Shown: positions 16,027 to 25,376 of the stretch, one piece after another | How positions within the stretch are numbered: the stretch's first letter is position 1 | Layout: the number at the start of each line of letters is the position of its first letter | Notes under the pieces: generated by a model | Told to the model about the DNA's origin: nothing | What the model saw: only the letters and a program-made list of their open reading frames with translations | Databases searched by the model: none | NCBI GenBank assembly: GCA_965657545.1 | Contig: CBFHOG010000003.1 | Span: 62,001-126,000 of the forward strand | Source of the DNA: UBA7446 sp965657545 | GTDB lineage: Bacteria; Bacteroidota; Bacteroidia; Flavobacteriales; Flavobacteriaceae | Direction: 5' to 3' | DNA: 64,000 bases | Made by a program: the position numbers and the translations under genes

Positions 16027-17295
16027 GTGCAAATACTTGATATTTTGTACAAAGTTTTTTCTTTTTCGTTGGTTTCAATTGCTGTTAAGTTTGTTGTAAG
16101 CTTTTTACTTACAAAGCTTTTCGCTCTCTTGCTTGGTCCGTCCGGGATTGCAATTCTTGGAAACTTGAGAAGTACCATGCAGATTCTTTTGTCTGCAACT
16201 ACAATGGGAATGCAGCAAGGTATCATAAGATTTACATCAGAGTTTAAAGAACAAAAAGACTCATTTAGGAAACTTACAGGAACATCACATGTTATTTATG
16301 GAGCAACATCTTTGCTTGTAGGGCTCTTATTGTTTCTTTTTTCAAACTATTTTGCCACTGTAATATTACAAGACAAAGCATATGCTTGGCTTTTTAAGTC
16401 GTTAGCTTTTGTGGTCCCCTTGCAAGGATTTCACATGCTATATTTCTCAATATTGCAAGGTTTGGGGAATTATAGAAGGGTTGTTTGGGTTGAATTGATT
16501 ATGAACGTTTGCAACTTAATTATTGTAGGCTTTTTCACTTTTAGATTTAGGCTTTCGGGCGCTTTACTTGCTACTGTTTGTGTTCCAGTATTTTATTTTT
16601 TTTGCAGTGTTTATTTTTTAAATTCAAATGTACCGTCATTCAAAATTATATGGTCAAAATGGATCGCAAAAAATCTTTTCCTATACAGTTTGATGACATT
16701 GTTTTCTGGAATTGCATTCCCACTGCTATTTATACTTATAAGAAACCACTTATCTAATATTTTGGGTATTGATGCAGTAGGCTATTGGGAAGCAATGAAT
16801 CAATTTTCTTATTTCTATTTTATTTTACTGAATTCTATAATGTTGATGTATGTGCTTCCAAGAATAACAGCGCAAACTAGTAATAGTTTTTACAGGTTAC
16901 AGGTTACAGAATATTTTAAGAAATTGATGCCATTATTTGCATTTTTTTTATTGGTGTTATTTTTTTTACGTAAGTATGCCATTACAATATTGTTTTCTTC
17001 AGAATTTAGTAGTGTTGAGTCTCTTTTTGGTTGGCAATTATTAGGTGATTTTTTTCGTGCACTTACACTAATTTTATCTGTGTATTTTCATGCTAGGCGT
17101 ATGGCAATTCCGTATATTTTAATTGATATATTATTATTTTTGTCTTTATATGTGTTTACAATTTTATTCGTTGATGTTTACGGATTAGTAGGAGCTGTAA
17201 AAGCACATTTTATTTCTTATTTTATTTATTTTATAACCACAGTTTTCTGTCTTAGAAAAATACTATTTAACACTAGTGGCACTATAAATGCTTAA
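16027..17295 (+). CDS. Wzx-type lipid-linked oligosaccharide flippase, WzxE-like
   Basis: The 422-residue membrane protein has about 12 hydrophobic segments of the MOP/polysaccharide-exporter type. The N-terminal segment LFALLLGPSGIAILGNL, followed by a polar turn and GMQQGIIRF, closely resembles the WzxE/O-antigen translocase pattern. The start is GTG at 16027; I see no better ATG upstream. A TAATTTTG element at 15967-15974 could be its -7 box. It would move undecaprenyl-PP-linked oligosaccharides across the inner membrane. The next gene is a phosphoethanolamine-transferase-like enzyme on the same strand, so these may form a small envelope-glycan unit distinct from the one at 1-10.8 kb. Confidence 0.87.
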   Translation: MQILDILYKVFSFSLVSIAVKFVVSFLLTKLFALLLGPSGIAILGNLRSTMQILLSATTMGMQQGIIRFTSEFKEQKDSFRKLTGTSHVIYGATSLLVGLLLFLFSNYFATVILQDKAYAWLFKSLAFVVPLQGFHMLYFSILQGLGNYRRVVWVELIMNVCNLIIVGFFTFRFRLSGALLATVCVPVFYFFCSVYFLNSNVPSFKIIWSKWIAKNLFLYSLMTLFSGIAFPLLFILIRNHLSNILGIDAVGYWEAMNQFSYFYFILLNSIMLMYVLPRITAQTSNSFYRLQVTEYFKKLMPLFAFFLLVLFFLRKYAITILFSSEFSSVESLFGWQLLGDFFRALTLILSVYFHARRMAIPYILIDILLFLSLYVFTILFVDVYGLVGAVKAHFISYFIYFITTVFCLRKILFNTSGTINA

Positions 17296-17338
17296 ATTCG
17301 TGAATTAGTTTTTTATTACAAATTCAAACTTTTGAGCA

Positions 17339-18898
17339 ATGCAATGCTTTTTGTCTACATTTAGGTTATACTTTTTTTTAACAGGGTTTTTAGCAATTGC
17401 CTTTTTATTAGAGTTGTTGTTTGGCGGTTACGAAAAATTTCGTTTATATAATGCGTTAGAGAATCTAATTTTGGCAATTGGCTTACTTTCTTTTTGTAGA
17501 TTAATTTTTCCAAAAAAGCTTTGGTCATTATTTCAATTGATAATCTGCATTTTTATCCTTTTAATTGTACTTCTAGAGGGAATCTATTTTTTGATTCTAG
17601 ATGCAGTTTTTTCTCCTTCTGCTATTTTCATAGCAATGGAAACCAATATCTCTGAGACACTTGAGTTTACTCAAGATTACTTTTCATTTGATGTATTCTT
17701 TTATGTGTTTGTAATCTTAGCTGCTGGAATTTTTATAATTCGTCACGAGGCAAAGCGTAGTAGTGATCTTAATTTTAAATGGCTGTATTACTTTGGTGTT
17801 TTTGGTGCAATAATAGGATTACGCCACCCTTTAATTTATTCTCAAAATTTGCCTTTTACTCTTTCCACTGGCTTAATAGACTATTGGACTACTTCACATG
17901 AGTTAAATAAGCAAAAGACAAATAAGTATGGAGGTTTTACAGACGTAGATGCTGATCTTTCTGGTGATGAGCTTTATGTTTTTGTGATTGGAGAATCTAC
18001 AAATCGAAACCATATGCAAATTTATGGATATGATCGAGAAACCAACCCAAAGCTAACAGCTCTTCAAGATGAATTAATCGTATTTAATGATGTAGTTAGT
18101 AGTCATGCGTATACTATTGCATCGTTGACAAGAGCTTTACGATTTACCGGTAAAATTATAGATGGCAATATCATTCAACTATTAAATTCCGCAAATTTTG
18201 ATACTTTTTGGCTTTCTAACCAAGCTCCCATTGGACTTTATGAAACATTGGTTACTAAAATTGGAATGACTGCTCATAACACTCAGTTCACATCTTCAGA
18301 AACATGGTTCTATAAAGCACCCTACGATGAAGTTATACTTCCTCATTTTAAGAAAATTGTAAAAAAAGAAGGTCCACTAGTGATTTTTGTTCACTTGCTT
18401 GGAACGCATGGTGCTTATTATATGCGATATCCAGATGATTATAAAAAATTCGACCCTGATTTAAATCTTTCAAAAGATTCTAAGGTTGATCATTATGACA
18501 ATGCTGTTCTATATAATGATTATATTGTAAGTGAAATTATCAATATCACCAAAGCCCGCTCTAAAAAAAGTTTTGTGCTTTATTTTTCAGATCATGGTGA
18601 GGAAGTGTTTGATGAAATTGATTATGCTGGCCATAGCGTTGATCAAAACATTACCAAAAATATGTTTGAGATTCCCTTTGTTTTGTGGCAATCAACAGCA
18701 TTTCAAAAAGAGCAAAATATCGAGCAAAACATAAATGTTAAATTCTCCCTTGAAAATTTATCACATGCCATTGCAGATCTATGTGGTGTTCAATCCGACA
18801 AAGTAGACTACACAAAAAGTTTGTTTAACAAACAGTTTACTCCCTTGCCACGAATCATTTTGGATTCACTTGATTATGATTTAAAATTTAATTATTAG
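17339..18898 (+). CDS. Phosphoethanolamine transferase-like membrane sulfatase-fold enzyme (EptA/CptA family)
   Basis: The 519-residue protein has five N-terminal membrane segments (about residues 8-30, 42-60, 65-90, 117-137, 148-165) and then a periplasmic sulfatase-fold domain. The predicted nucleophile is Thr221 in VIGESTNRNHMQIYGYDR, and the metal site YFSDHGEEVFDE with GHS is present. This is the pattern of enzymes that move phosphoethanolamine from phosphatidylethanolamine to lipid A, core sugar or glycan. It may decorate Kdo/lipid A or the glycan exported by the neighbouring flippase. The domain is somewhat shorter than E. coli EptA. Which acceptor is used, and whether it affects polymyxin resistance, cannot be read from the sequence. 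Confidence 0.85.
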   Translation: MQCFLSTFRLYFFLTGFLAIAFLLELLFGGYEKFRLYNALENLILAIGLLSFCRLIFPKKLWSLFQLIICIFILLIVLLEGIYFLILDAVFSPSAIFIAMETNISETLEFTQDYFSFDVFFYVFVILAAGIFIIRHEAKRSSDLNFKWLYYFGVFGAIIGLRHPLIYSQNLPFTLSTGLIDYWTTSHELNKQKTNKYGGFTDVDADLSGDELYVFVIGESTNRNHMQIYGYDRETNPKLTALQDELIVFNDVVSSHAYTIASLTRALRFTGKIIDGNIIQLLNSANFDTFWLSNQAPIGLYETLVTKIGMTAHNTQFTSSETWFYKAPYDEVILPHFKKIVKKEGPLVIFVHLLGTHGAYYMRYPDDYKKFDPDLNLSKDSKVDHYDNAVLYNDYIVSEIINITKARSKKSFVLYFSDHGEEVFDEIDYAGHSVDQNITKNMFEIPFVLWQSTAFQKEQNIEQNINVKFSLENLSHAIADLCGVQSDKVDYTKSLFNKQFTPLPRIILDSLDYDLKFNY

Positions 18899-18925
18899 TA
18901 CCTTATTTATTACGGCTGAAGTATC

Positions 18926-19861
18926 TCAATTGTATGTGTTGATTTGGACTCCTAGGCGCATCAAAAAACTCTTTATTTTTACAACAATGTAATACAAATT
19001 CTGTGGTAGGTAAAGTAGCATAACTTGAAAATAGGATAGATGCTTTTTTTTAATTTGCCTACGTAATTTTCTAACATCATCAGCTCTTTTTTCTAGTTTT
19101 AAACGCTGGCAAAAACAATACATATAGAAATATATAAACTTATCAATATCAATAGAAAGACCGAGTTTTTTAGTCAAGTCTGGGTATGTTTTATTCAACG
19201 TGCTGCTTTGCGTTAAACTAGCATTTACCGTTGTGTTTTGTGTGTGACAAGTTTCGTAATGATAGGCAAGGTTGTGTTTTGAAAAACAACGGATATAAAA
19301 TTCAATGTCTTCAGCAAAAGTTACTGCTATGTCATAACCGTTAATGTTTTTAAGCACTTCTTTTTTTACAACTAAGCAGCTTTGGGTTAAAATTAACCTT
19401 CCCATGTTAAGTTCAAAAAAATTTGTGATCAAAAAAGAGGTTCCTTTTTTATAATCAGGAATTTTGATTTTTGGATTGAGAGTTTTTCCTTTAAAATTTT
19501 CTTCATAAAATGTTGCAAATACTCCCTCATCGGGATATTTTTTTATTAACAATGCAATGTGTTCTAAAAAGGATACGTGCCAATAATCGTCAGCATCTAA
19601 AAAAGCAATATAATCGTTTTTGGCATTTGAAATACCCGTGTTTCGTGTTGCTGAAAGCCCACGATTTTTCTCGTGTTCAATGATGCGAATGCGTTTATCG
19701 TTAATGCTTTTGACTATTTCCAAGCTATTGTCAGTTGAAGCATCATTTATTACTATTATTTCAAACGCTCTAAAACGCTGTTGAAGAACGCTTTTTAAGG
19801 TTTTTAACACGTGAGCTTCTTTGTTATAAAGCGGAATTACTACAGAAAATTCAATTTTCAT
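18926..19861 (-). CDS. Family 2 glycosyltransferase
   Basis: The 311-residue GT-A enzyme has the N-terminus FSVVIPLYNKEAHVLKTL, the acid in VINDASTDNS and the metal-binding AFLDADDYWH (about residue 90). The C-terminus is basic and amphipathic (KRADDVRKLRRQIKKK, then YLPQNLYYIVVKIKSFL), suggesting peripheral membrane contact. It overlaps the preceding glycosyltransferase gene by 4 bases (ATGA) and so is the third member of an ftsE-GT-GT transcription unit. It converges on the phosphoethanolamine-transferase-like gene with a 27-base gap that has no clear terminator. It probably acts in the same envelope-glycan pathway as the flippase, but the substrate is unknown. Confidence 0.87.
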   Translation of the reverse strand: MKIEFSVVIPLYNKEAHVLKTLKSVLQQRFRAFEIIVINDASTDNSLEIVKSINDKRIRIIEHEKNRGLSATRNTGISNAKNDYIAFLDADDYWHVSFLEHIALLIKKYPDEGVFATFYEENFKGKTLNPKIKIPDYKKGTSFLITNFFELNMGRLILTQSCLVVKKEVLKNINGYDIAVTFAEDIEFYIRCFSKHNLAYHYETCHTQNTTVNASLTQSSTLNKTYPDLTKKLGLSIDIDKFIYFYMYCFCQRLKLEKRADDVRKLRRQIKKKHLSYFQVMLLYLPQNLYYIVVKIKSFLMRLGVQINTYN

Positions 19862-20739
19862 CTTTTGTGTTTTAGAAAGAAGTGAAACCTGTAGAGATCA
19901 ATAAAAAGAAGGGGCCCTCCAAACCAAATTAGAGCTCTTCTTATTGTGGGAATTAATATTTTAAAAATAAAATAAATAGGTTTTATTAAATGAAAACGCT
20001 TTAAAAAAAAATAATAGCGCAATAATTTACTGTGTTTAAGATTAAATATTTTATTATTGTGAATAAAGGCAATAGTTTCTGCCGCCTCTTCAGTTTTTTT
20101 TAAAAACTGATAATTTTTTTCCAACCCCAAATGAAAAGTATTGTTGTTTAGATGCAAAACTTTTATTTTTCTTTCCAAAAGCATTGCTGAAAGATAGAGA
20201 TCTTCCCCGTAAGCAGAGTTTGTATAGCTGGAAAAAATGGATAAAAAAACTTCTTTTTTTATCATGATATTGCCAAAAAAGATATTTTTGAATGGGTTCT
20301 TATTTCGTTCTTCAGCTGTAGCTTCTTCTCTAGCTTTTCCATAGCGTAAACGCAAATTAAATATGTTTGGTAGGTTTTCATAACAATGGCCACCAATGAA
20401 AACATCATATGGCCTTTTATTTATTGCTTCTCTATAATAATTCAATATAAAATTATCCGTAGATGGCTTCATGTCCGCATCAATAAAAAGAAGCCACGAA
20501 TGGTTGCTTTTTTTGGCTAACTCGACTCTGCTTTCAGCACGGCCAAGATTCTTTTTGTTTTTTACGTGTATAAAACCAAATTTTTCACAAGCATTCGCGT
20601 TATCGTGCACAAACGTTGTAGAACCGTCTTCCAAAACAATAACTTCAATGTTACATTCAATATCTTGAATTTGATTGTGTAAAATTTTTAAAAGCTTTGA
20701 ACAATCAGTGTTATATGTCGGAATACAAATGGATATCAA
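19858..20739 (-). CDS. Family 2 glycosyltransferase
   Basis: The 293-residue protein starts ISICIPTYNTDCSKLLK, keeps the acid in VLEDGSTT and the DxD motif LFIDADMKPS (about residue 90), and GEDLYLSAML in the acceptor part. The C-terminal 60 residues are hydrophobic and basic (FLKRFHLIKPIYFIFKILI), so it probably associates with the membrane. It differs strongly from the downstream GT2, so the pair is not a recent tandem duplication. It starts 5 bases after the ftsE stop. Several GT2 enzymes of this type in Flavobacteriia are annotated near ftsE, but I know of no functional link. Confidence 0.87.
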   Translation of the reverse strand: MISICIPTYNTDCSKLLKILHNQIQDIECNIEVIVLEDGSTTFVHDNANACEKFGFIHVKNKKNLGRAESRVELAKKSNHSWLLFIDADMKPSTDNFILNYYREAINKRPYDVFIGGHCYENLPNIFNLRLRYGKAREEATAEERNKNPFKNIFFGNIMIKKEVFLSIFSSYTNSAYGEDLYLSAMLLERKIKVLHLNNNTFHLGLEKNYQFLKKTEEAAETIAFIHNNKIFNLKHSKLLRYYFFLKRFHLIKPIYFIFKILIPTIRRALIWFGGPLLFIDLYRFHFFLKHKR

Positions 20740-20744
20740 GAATT

Positions 20745-21425
20745 TTAATTTTTTAAAAGCACTTCAGTTACTTCACCCTCCTCACACTTAAACGTCTTCC
20801 CAGGATATTTTTGAATAATACTAAAATCATGGGTTGCCATAAGTATTGTAGTTCCTTGTTTGTTTATGTTTCGTAATACTTCCATGATTTCCCAACGGGT
20901 GATGGGGTCCAAGTTTCCTGTGGGCTCATCGGCCAGTAGTACTTTTGGACTATTGAGTAGCGCTCGCGCGATAGAGAGCCGTTGTTGTTCGCCACCAGAT
21001 AATGTTTGAGGGAAACGCTTTTCTTTACCTTCCAGTCCTACCAATGTTAAAACTTCACCAATCCTCGTGTTGCGCTCAGTCTTATTTTTCCAGGCTGTGG
21101 CACGAAGGACAAAAGCCAAGTTTTGATGTACATTTCGGTCGGGTAGGAGCTTAAAATCTTGAAAAACAATACCCAGTTTTCGTCTTAGTTTATGAACATG
21201 CCGCTTTTTAAGTTTTGAAAGCGCGGTATCACAAATATGAATTTCACCAACTGTAAGTGGCATTGCAGCGTATAATGTCCGAATCAAACTACTCTTACCG
21301 CTTCCTGTTCTGCCAATAAAATAAACAAATGCCCCTGCGGCAACCTCTAGCGATACTTCCTTTAAAACCACCTTTTTGTGCTGGCTAATGGTGGCATTGT
21401 CAATTTTAATTATTGGTGAACTCAT
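20745..21425 (-). CDS. ftsE: Cell-division ABC transporter ATPase FtsE
   Basis: The start is taken at MSSPIIKIDNATI (21425), giving 226 residues; seven more codons upstream are open. It contains Walker A GRTGSGKSS, the Q-loop VFQDFKLLPDRNV, signature LSGGEQQRLS, Walker B VLLADEPTGNLDP and the H-loop ATHDF. The DFKLLPDR wording and the EPTGNLDP context are typical of FtsE and related LolD-like ATPases. FtsE with the membrane partner FtsX activates peptidoglycan hydrolases at division. No ftsX is adjacent; in Bacteroidota the two genes are commonly separated. The gene is the first of a unit with two glycosyltransferases. Confidence 0.88.
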   Translation of the reverse strand: MSSPIIKIDNATISQHKKVVLKEVSLEVAAGAFVYFIGRTGSGKSSLIRTLYAAMPLTVGEIHICDTALSKLKKRHVHKLRRKLGIVFQDFKLLPDRNVHQNLAFVLRATAWKNKTERNTRIGEVLTLVGLEGKEKRFPQTLSGGEQQRLSIARALLNSPKVLLADEPTGNLDPITRWEIMEVLRNINKQGTTILMATHDFSIIQKYPGKTFKCEEGEVTEVLLKN

Positions 21426-21446
21426 AACTGCCATAAAAGTAAGCAT

Positions 21447-21603
21447 GTTTTTAGAAGGAGTTAAACCAATTGTGGATTTTAATAGCAGTATTATTTAAAA
21501 TATTAATTTAAATAATCAATTTAAGTTTAAATATTACATTAAATAAATCAATTATGGTTTAAATTAAAAATAAAAATTACAAATTTGCATCAAAATATAA
21601 ACC
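21447..21603. promoter_or_regulatory. AT-rich intergenic region upstream of asnB and ftsE
   Basis: These 157 bases between divergent ftsE and asnB are nearly pure A/T, with repeated TTTAAAT-like words (21487-21570) and a TTTG at 21584-21587 that resembles a -7 core but lacks the TA. It must contain promoters for both genes and could bind an AT-preferring regulator; no individual site is certain. Confidence 0.3.
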
Positions 21604-23268
21604 ATGTGTGGAATTGTTTGTGCTTTAGATATAAAGCAACCTGCTGAGGAACTTCGTCCTCAGCTTCTTGAAATGTCAAAAAAAATCCGTCATCGCGGTC
21701 CAGATTGGAGCGGAATACACGCCGATGATTATGCTGTATTAGCGCACGAGAGACTCGCAATTGTGGACCCAACTTCTGGACGTCAGCCATTATATAGTGT
21801 AGATAAGAACCTCGTCTTGGCTGCCAATGGCGAAATTTACAACCACCGCGAATTACGCGCTTCAACGCCAGATTACGATTTCCAGACTGGTTCTGACTGT
21901 GAAGTTATTTTAGCTCTTTATCGTGAAAAAGGTGCTGATTTTATCGACGAGTTAAACGGTATTTTTGGTTTTGTAGTTTACGATGCTTCTACAAAAGCTT
22001 TCCTCATTGCTCGTGATCACATGGGTATTATTCCCTTATACTATGGATTTGACCAAAAAGGAACACGTTATGTTGCTTCAGAGTTAAAAGCATTAGAAGG
22101 TGTTTGTCACACCATTGAAGTTTTCCCCCCTGGGCATTATATGACGGAGAAAGACGATGCGCCACAGCGTTGGTACACACGGGATTGGGAAGATTTTGAT
22201 AATGTCAAAGACAACGAAACAAACATTGAAGATTTAGGAAAAGCTTTGGAGGATGCTGTTCACCGTCAATTGATGAGTGATGTACCTTATGGTGTTTTGC
22301 TTTCAGGAGGTTTGGATTCATCTATTACATCTGCATTGGCAAAAAAGTTTGCCAAAAACCGCATTGAAGCTGATGACAAAAAAGAAGCTTGGTGGCCACA
22401 ATTACACTCGTTTTCTATTGGTTTAGAGGGTTCACCAGATTTAGCCGCAGCACAGGTTGTAGCAGATAGAATTGGAACAGTACACCACGAAGTTACCTTT
22501 ACTGTTCAAGAGGGACTTGATGCTATCAAAGACGTTATTTATCATTTGGAGACCTATGATATTACCACGGTTCGTGCATCTACCCCAATGTATCTTCTGG
22601 CGCGTGTGATTAAATCTATGGGTATTAAAATGGTGCTTTCCGGAGAAGGTGCCGATGAGGTATTTGGAGGGTATTTATATTTTCACAAGGCTCCAAGCGC
22701 AGAGGAGTTTCATAAAGAGACTGTTCGAAAACTTGAGAAGCTGTATCAATATGATTGTTTACGTGCTAACAAGTCGCTTGCCGCTTGGGGTATCGAGGGG
22801 CGTGTACCCTTTTTAGACAAGGAGTTTATGGATGTTGCAATGCGCATTAATCCAAAAGATAAAATGATTACGCCAGAGCGCATGGAGAAATGGGTGTTGC
22901 GAAAGGCTTTCGAGGATGAATTACCAGCATCTGTTGCTTGGCGTCAAAAAGAACAATTTAGTGATGGTGTAGGGTACAGTTGGATTGATTCACTTAAAGT
23001 AGTTGTGGAAGAAGCGGTAAGTGATGCCCAAATGGCACAAGTAAGTCATCGCTTTCCAGTACAACCACCACGTACCAAAGAAGAGTATTACTATCGCAGC
23101 ATTTTTGAGGAACATTTCCCCTCACAGGCCGCTGCTTTGACGGTCCCTTCTGTTCCATCTATTGCTTGTAGTACGCCAACAGCCTTGGCATGGGATGCTT
23201 CGTTCCAGAACGTGAACGAGCCCTCTGGACGTGCTATTGGTGCAGTACACGTAGATGCCTATGAGTAG
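21604..23268 (+). CDS. asnB: Asparagine synthetase B (glutamine-hydrolysing)
   Basis: The 554-residue enzyme makes asparagine from aspartate, ATP and glutamine. MCGIVCALD gives the N-terminal nucleophile Cys2 exposed after Met removal. The GATase part continues with RHRGPDWSGI, the HERLAIVDPTSGRQP block and NGEIYNHRELR. The synthetase part has VLLSGGLDSSITSALA, MVLSGEGADEVFGGY and RVPFLDKEF. Length and motifs match E. coli AsnB-type housekeeping enzymes. It is monocistronic, with an AT-rich leader and a strong terminator. It contrasts with the truncated paralogue at the left edge, which sits in a polysaccharide locus. Confidence 0.96.
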   Translation: MCGIVCALDIKQPAEELRPQLLEMSKKIRHRGPDWSGIHADDYAVLAHERLAIVDPTSGRQPLYSVDKNLVLAANGEIYNHRELRASTPDYDFQTGSDCEVILALYREKGADFIDELNGIFGFVVYDASTKAFLIARDHMGIIPLYYGFDQKGTRYVASELKALEGVCHTIEVFPPGHYMTEKDDAPQRWYTRDWEDFDNVKDNETNIEDLGKALEDAVHRQLMSDVPYGVLLSGGLDSSITSALAKKFAKNRIEADDKKEAWWPQLHSFSIGLEGSPDLAAAQVVADRIGTVHHEVTFTVQEGLDAIKDVIYHLETYDITTVRASTPMYLLARVIKSMGIKMVLSGEGADEVFGGYLYFHKAPSAEEFHKETVRKLEKLYQYDCLRANKSLAAWGIEGRVPFLDKEFMDVAMRINPKDKMITPERMEKWVLRKAFEDELPASVAWRQKEQFSDGVGYSWIDSLKVVVEEAVSDAQMAQVSHRFPVQPPRTKEEYYYRSIFEEHFPSQAAALTVPSVPSIACSTPTALAWDASFQNVNEPSGRAIGAVHVDAYE

Positions 23269-23309
23269 CTGTTTTTTGCACACATAATGTTGATAACTTG
23301 ACAGAAAAC

Positions 23310-23346
23310 AAGCCTCACTTTTATCAAAAGAGTGAGGCTTTTGCTT
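23310..23346 (+). terminator. Rho-independent terminator after asnB
   Basis: The 10-bp perfect stem aagcctcact / agtgaggctt (23310-23319 with 23331-23340) is followed by tttgctt. It separates asnB from gyrB. Confidence 0.8.
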
Positions 23347-23354
23347 TAAATTTG
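23347..23354 (+). promoter_or_regulatory. Candidate -7 element for gyrB
   Basis: TAAATTTG fits TAnnTTTG, 31 bases before the gyrB ATG. The upstream region is occupied by the asnB terminator, and no TTTG lies at the expected spacing. Confidence 0.35.
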
Positions 23355-23384
23355 TAAGAATAGCTTTTTTCTTAATCAGATTAT

Positions 23385-25322
23385 ATGAGTGATCAACCCA
23401 ATCAGAATTATTCCGCAGATAGCATACAGGCATTAGAAGGAATGGAGCATGTGCGCATGCGTCCATCCATGTATATTGGTGATGTTGGTGTGCGCGGATT
23501 GCACCACCTTGTTTACGAAGTTGTAGATAATTCCATTGATGAGGCGCTTGCCGGACACTGCGACCTTATCACGGTTCAAATCAATGAAGATAATTCCGTA
23601 ACCGTAGAAGACAACGGTCGTGGAATTCCCGTTGGTATGCACAAAAAGGAAGGCGTTTCTGCTCTTGAAGTAGTAATGACAAAAATTGGTGCAGGAGGTA
23701 AATTCGACAAAGACTCCTATAAAGTTTCGGGCGGATTGCACGGCGTTGGGGTTTCCTGTGTGAATGCACTTTCAGATTCGCTTAAAGCAACCGTTTATCG
23801 CGATGGTAAAATTTGGGAGCAAGAATATGCAAGAGGTAAAGCGCAATATCCTGTAAAAACTGTTGGGGATACTCTCAAAACAGGAACAGAGGTGACTTTC
23901 TTACCCGATCGTTCCATATTCAAGCAAACCATAGAATTCAATTATGAAACACTTGCCAATCGAATGCGAGAGTTGGCTTTTTTGAATAAAGGAATCAAAA
24001 TCAAGCTTGTTGATCACAGAGAAAAAGATGAAAAAGGGGAGTCTGTTGGTGAGCTTTTTCACTCTGAAGAAGGATTAAAAGAATTTATCCGCTTTTTGGA
24101 TGCCAATCGTGAGCCAATTACCGCTGATGTCATTTCCATGGAAGGGGAGAAAAATGACATTCCCGTTGAGGTTGCTATGGTGTATAATACCTCATTTACA
24201 GAAAATTTACACTCCTACGTAAATAACATCAATACGCACGAAGGCGGTACGCATCTTTCAGGTTTCAGACGTGGTCTTACGTCCACATTAAAGAAATATG
24301 CAGATGCTTCAGGAATGCTAGACAAACTCAAATTTGAGATTTCTGGTGATGATTTTCGCGAAGGACTTACGGCAATTGTTTCCGTTAAAGTTGCTGAGCC
24401 ACAGTTTGAAGGCCAAACAAAAACAAAACTTGGAAACAGGGAGGTAAGTGCTGCCGTTTCTCAAGCGGTTTCTGAAATGCTTGAAAACTATTTAGAAGAA
24501 CACCCTAACGATGCAAAATCCATTGTACAGAAAGTGATTTTAGCAGCTCAAGCAAGACATGCCGCACGCAAAGCGCGCGAAATGGTACAGCGTAAAACCG
24601 TTATGAGTGGCGGTGGATTACCCGGAAAACTGTCCGATTGCTCAGAGCAAGATCCACAATTATGCGAGGTATTCCTTGTTGAGGGAGATTCGGCAGGTGG
24701 TACGGCAAAACAAGGGCGAGACCGAAAATTTCAAGCTATTTTGCCTCTACGCGGTAAAATCCTCAATGTAGAAAAAGCCATGCAGCATAAGGTGTTTGAA
24801 AATGAAGAAATTCGAAATATCTATACGGCACTCGGTGTTACCATTGGAACTGAAGAGGACGCCAAAGCACTAAACTTAGAAAAATTACGCTATCACAAAA
24901 TTGTAATAATGTGTGATGCCGACGTGGATGGAAGTCACATTTCGACGCTAATCCTTACATTCTTTTTCCGATATATGCGTGAGCTTATTGAAAATGGATA
25001 TATCTATATTGCTACGCCTCCCCTTTATTTGGTTAAAAAAGGTGCCAAAAAACAATATGCTTGGAACGATGATCAGCGAGATCGATTGATGCAAGACTTT
25101 GGGCAAGGATCTTCTGTACAGCGTTACAAAGGTCTTGGTGAAATGAATGCTGAACAACTTTGGGACACTACCATGAATCCAGAGTTTAGAACCTTGCGTC
25201 AAGTTACTATTGATAATGGCGGCGAAGCAGACAGAGTGTTCTCTATGCTTATGGGTGATGAGGTACCACCAAGACGCGAATTCATAGAAAAGAATGCTGT
25301 TTACGCGAATATTGACGCTTAA
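23385..25322 (+). CDS. gyrB: DNA gyrase subunit B
   Basis: The 645-residue protein has the GHKL ATPase domain (VRMRPSMYIGD, VVDNSIDEALAGHCD, VEDNGRGIPVG, SGGLHGVGVSCVNALS), the transducer domain with an active-site-type QTKTKLGN segment, and the TOPRIM domain (EGDSAGGTAKQGRDR, LPLRGKILNVEKA, CDADVDGSHI), then a C-terminal GyrA-interaction segment (QRYKGLGEMNAEQLW). It lacks the 165-residue insert of the E. coli protein, as is normal outside proteobacteria. TopoIV ParE is a related alternative, but the sequence wording and length fit GyrB. The enzyme supercoils DNA using ATP with GyrA. mdh follows after a 54-base gap. Confidence 0.95.
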   Translation: MSDQPNQNYSADSIQALEGMEHVRMRPSMYIGDVGVRGLHHLVYEVVDNSIDEALAGHCDLITVQINEDNSVTVEDNGRGIPVGMHKKEGVSALEVVMTKIGAGGKFDKDSYKVSGGLHGVGVSCVNALSDSLKATVYRDGKIWEQEYARGKAQYPVKTVGDTLKTGTEVTFLPDRSIFKQTIEFNYETLANRMRELAFLNKGIKIKLVDHREKDEKGESVGELFHSEEGLKEFIRFLDANREPITADVISMEGEKNDIPVEVAMVYNTSFTENLHSYVNNINTHEGGTHLSGFRRGLTSTLKKYADASGMLDKLKFEISGDDFREGLTAIVSVKVAEPQFEGQTKTKLGNREVSAAVSQAVSEMLENYLEEHPNDAKSIVQKVILAAQARHAARKAREMVQRKTVMSGGGLPGKLSDCSEQDPQLCEVFLVEGDSAGGTAKQGRDRKFQAILPLRGKILNVEKAMQHKVFENEEIRNIYTALGVTIGTEEDAKALNLEKLRYHKIVIMCDADVDGSHISTLILTFFFRYMRELIENGYIYIATPPLYLVKKGAKKQYAWNDDQRDRLMQDFGQGSSVQRYKGLGEMNAEQLWDTTMNPEFRTLRQVTIDNGGEADRVFSMLMGDEVPPRREFIEKNAVYANIDA

Positions 25323-25376
25323 TCTTTCAGTATTGGCAATCAAGCTGTATTTTTGCAGCACCAAAATAACAAAGAG

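Noticed and set aside
25353..25376. TTG start eight codons upstream of mdh
   Set aside because: It lies in the likely promoter, and the conserved protein starts at MKVTIVGAG.
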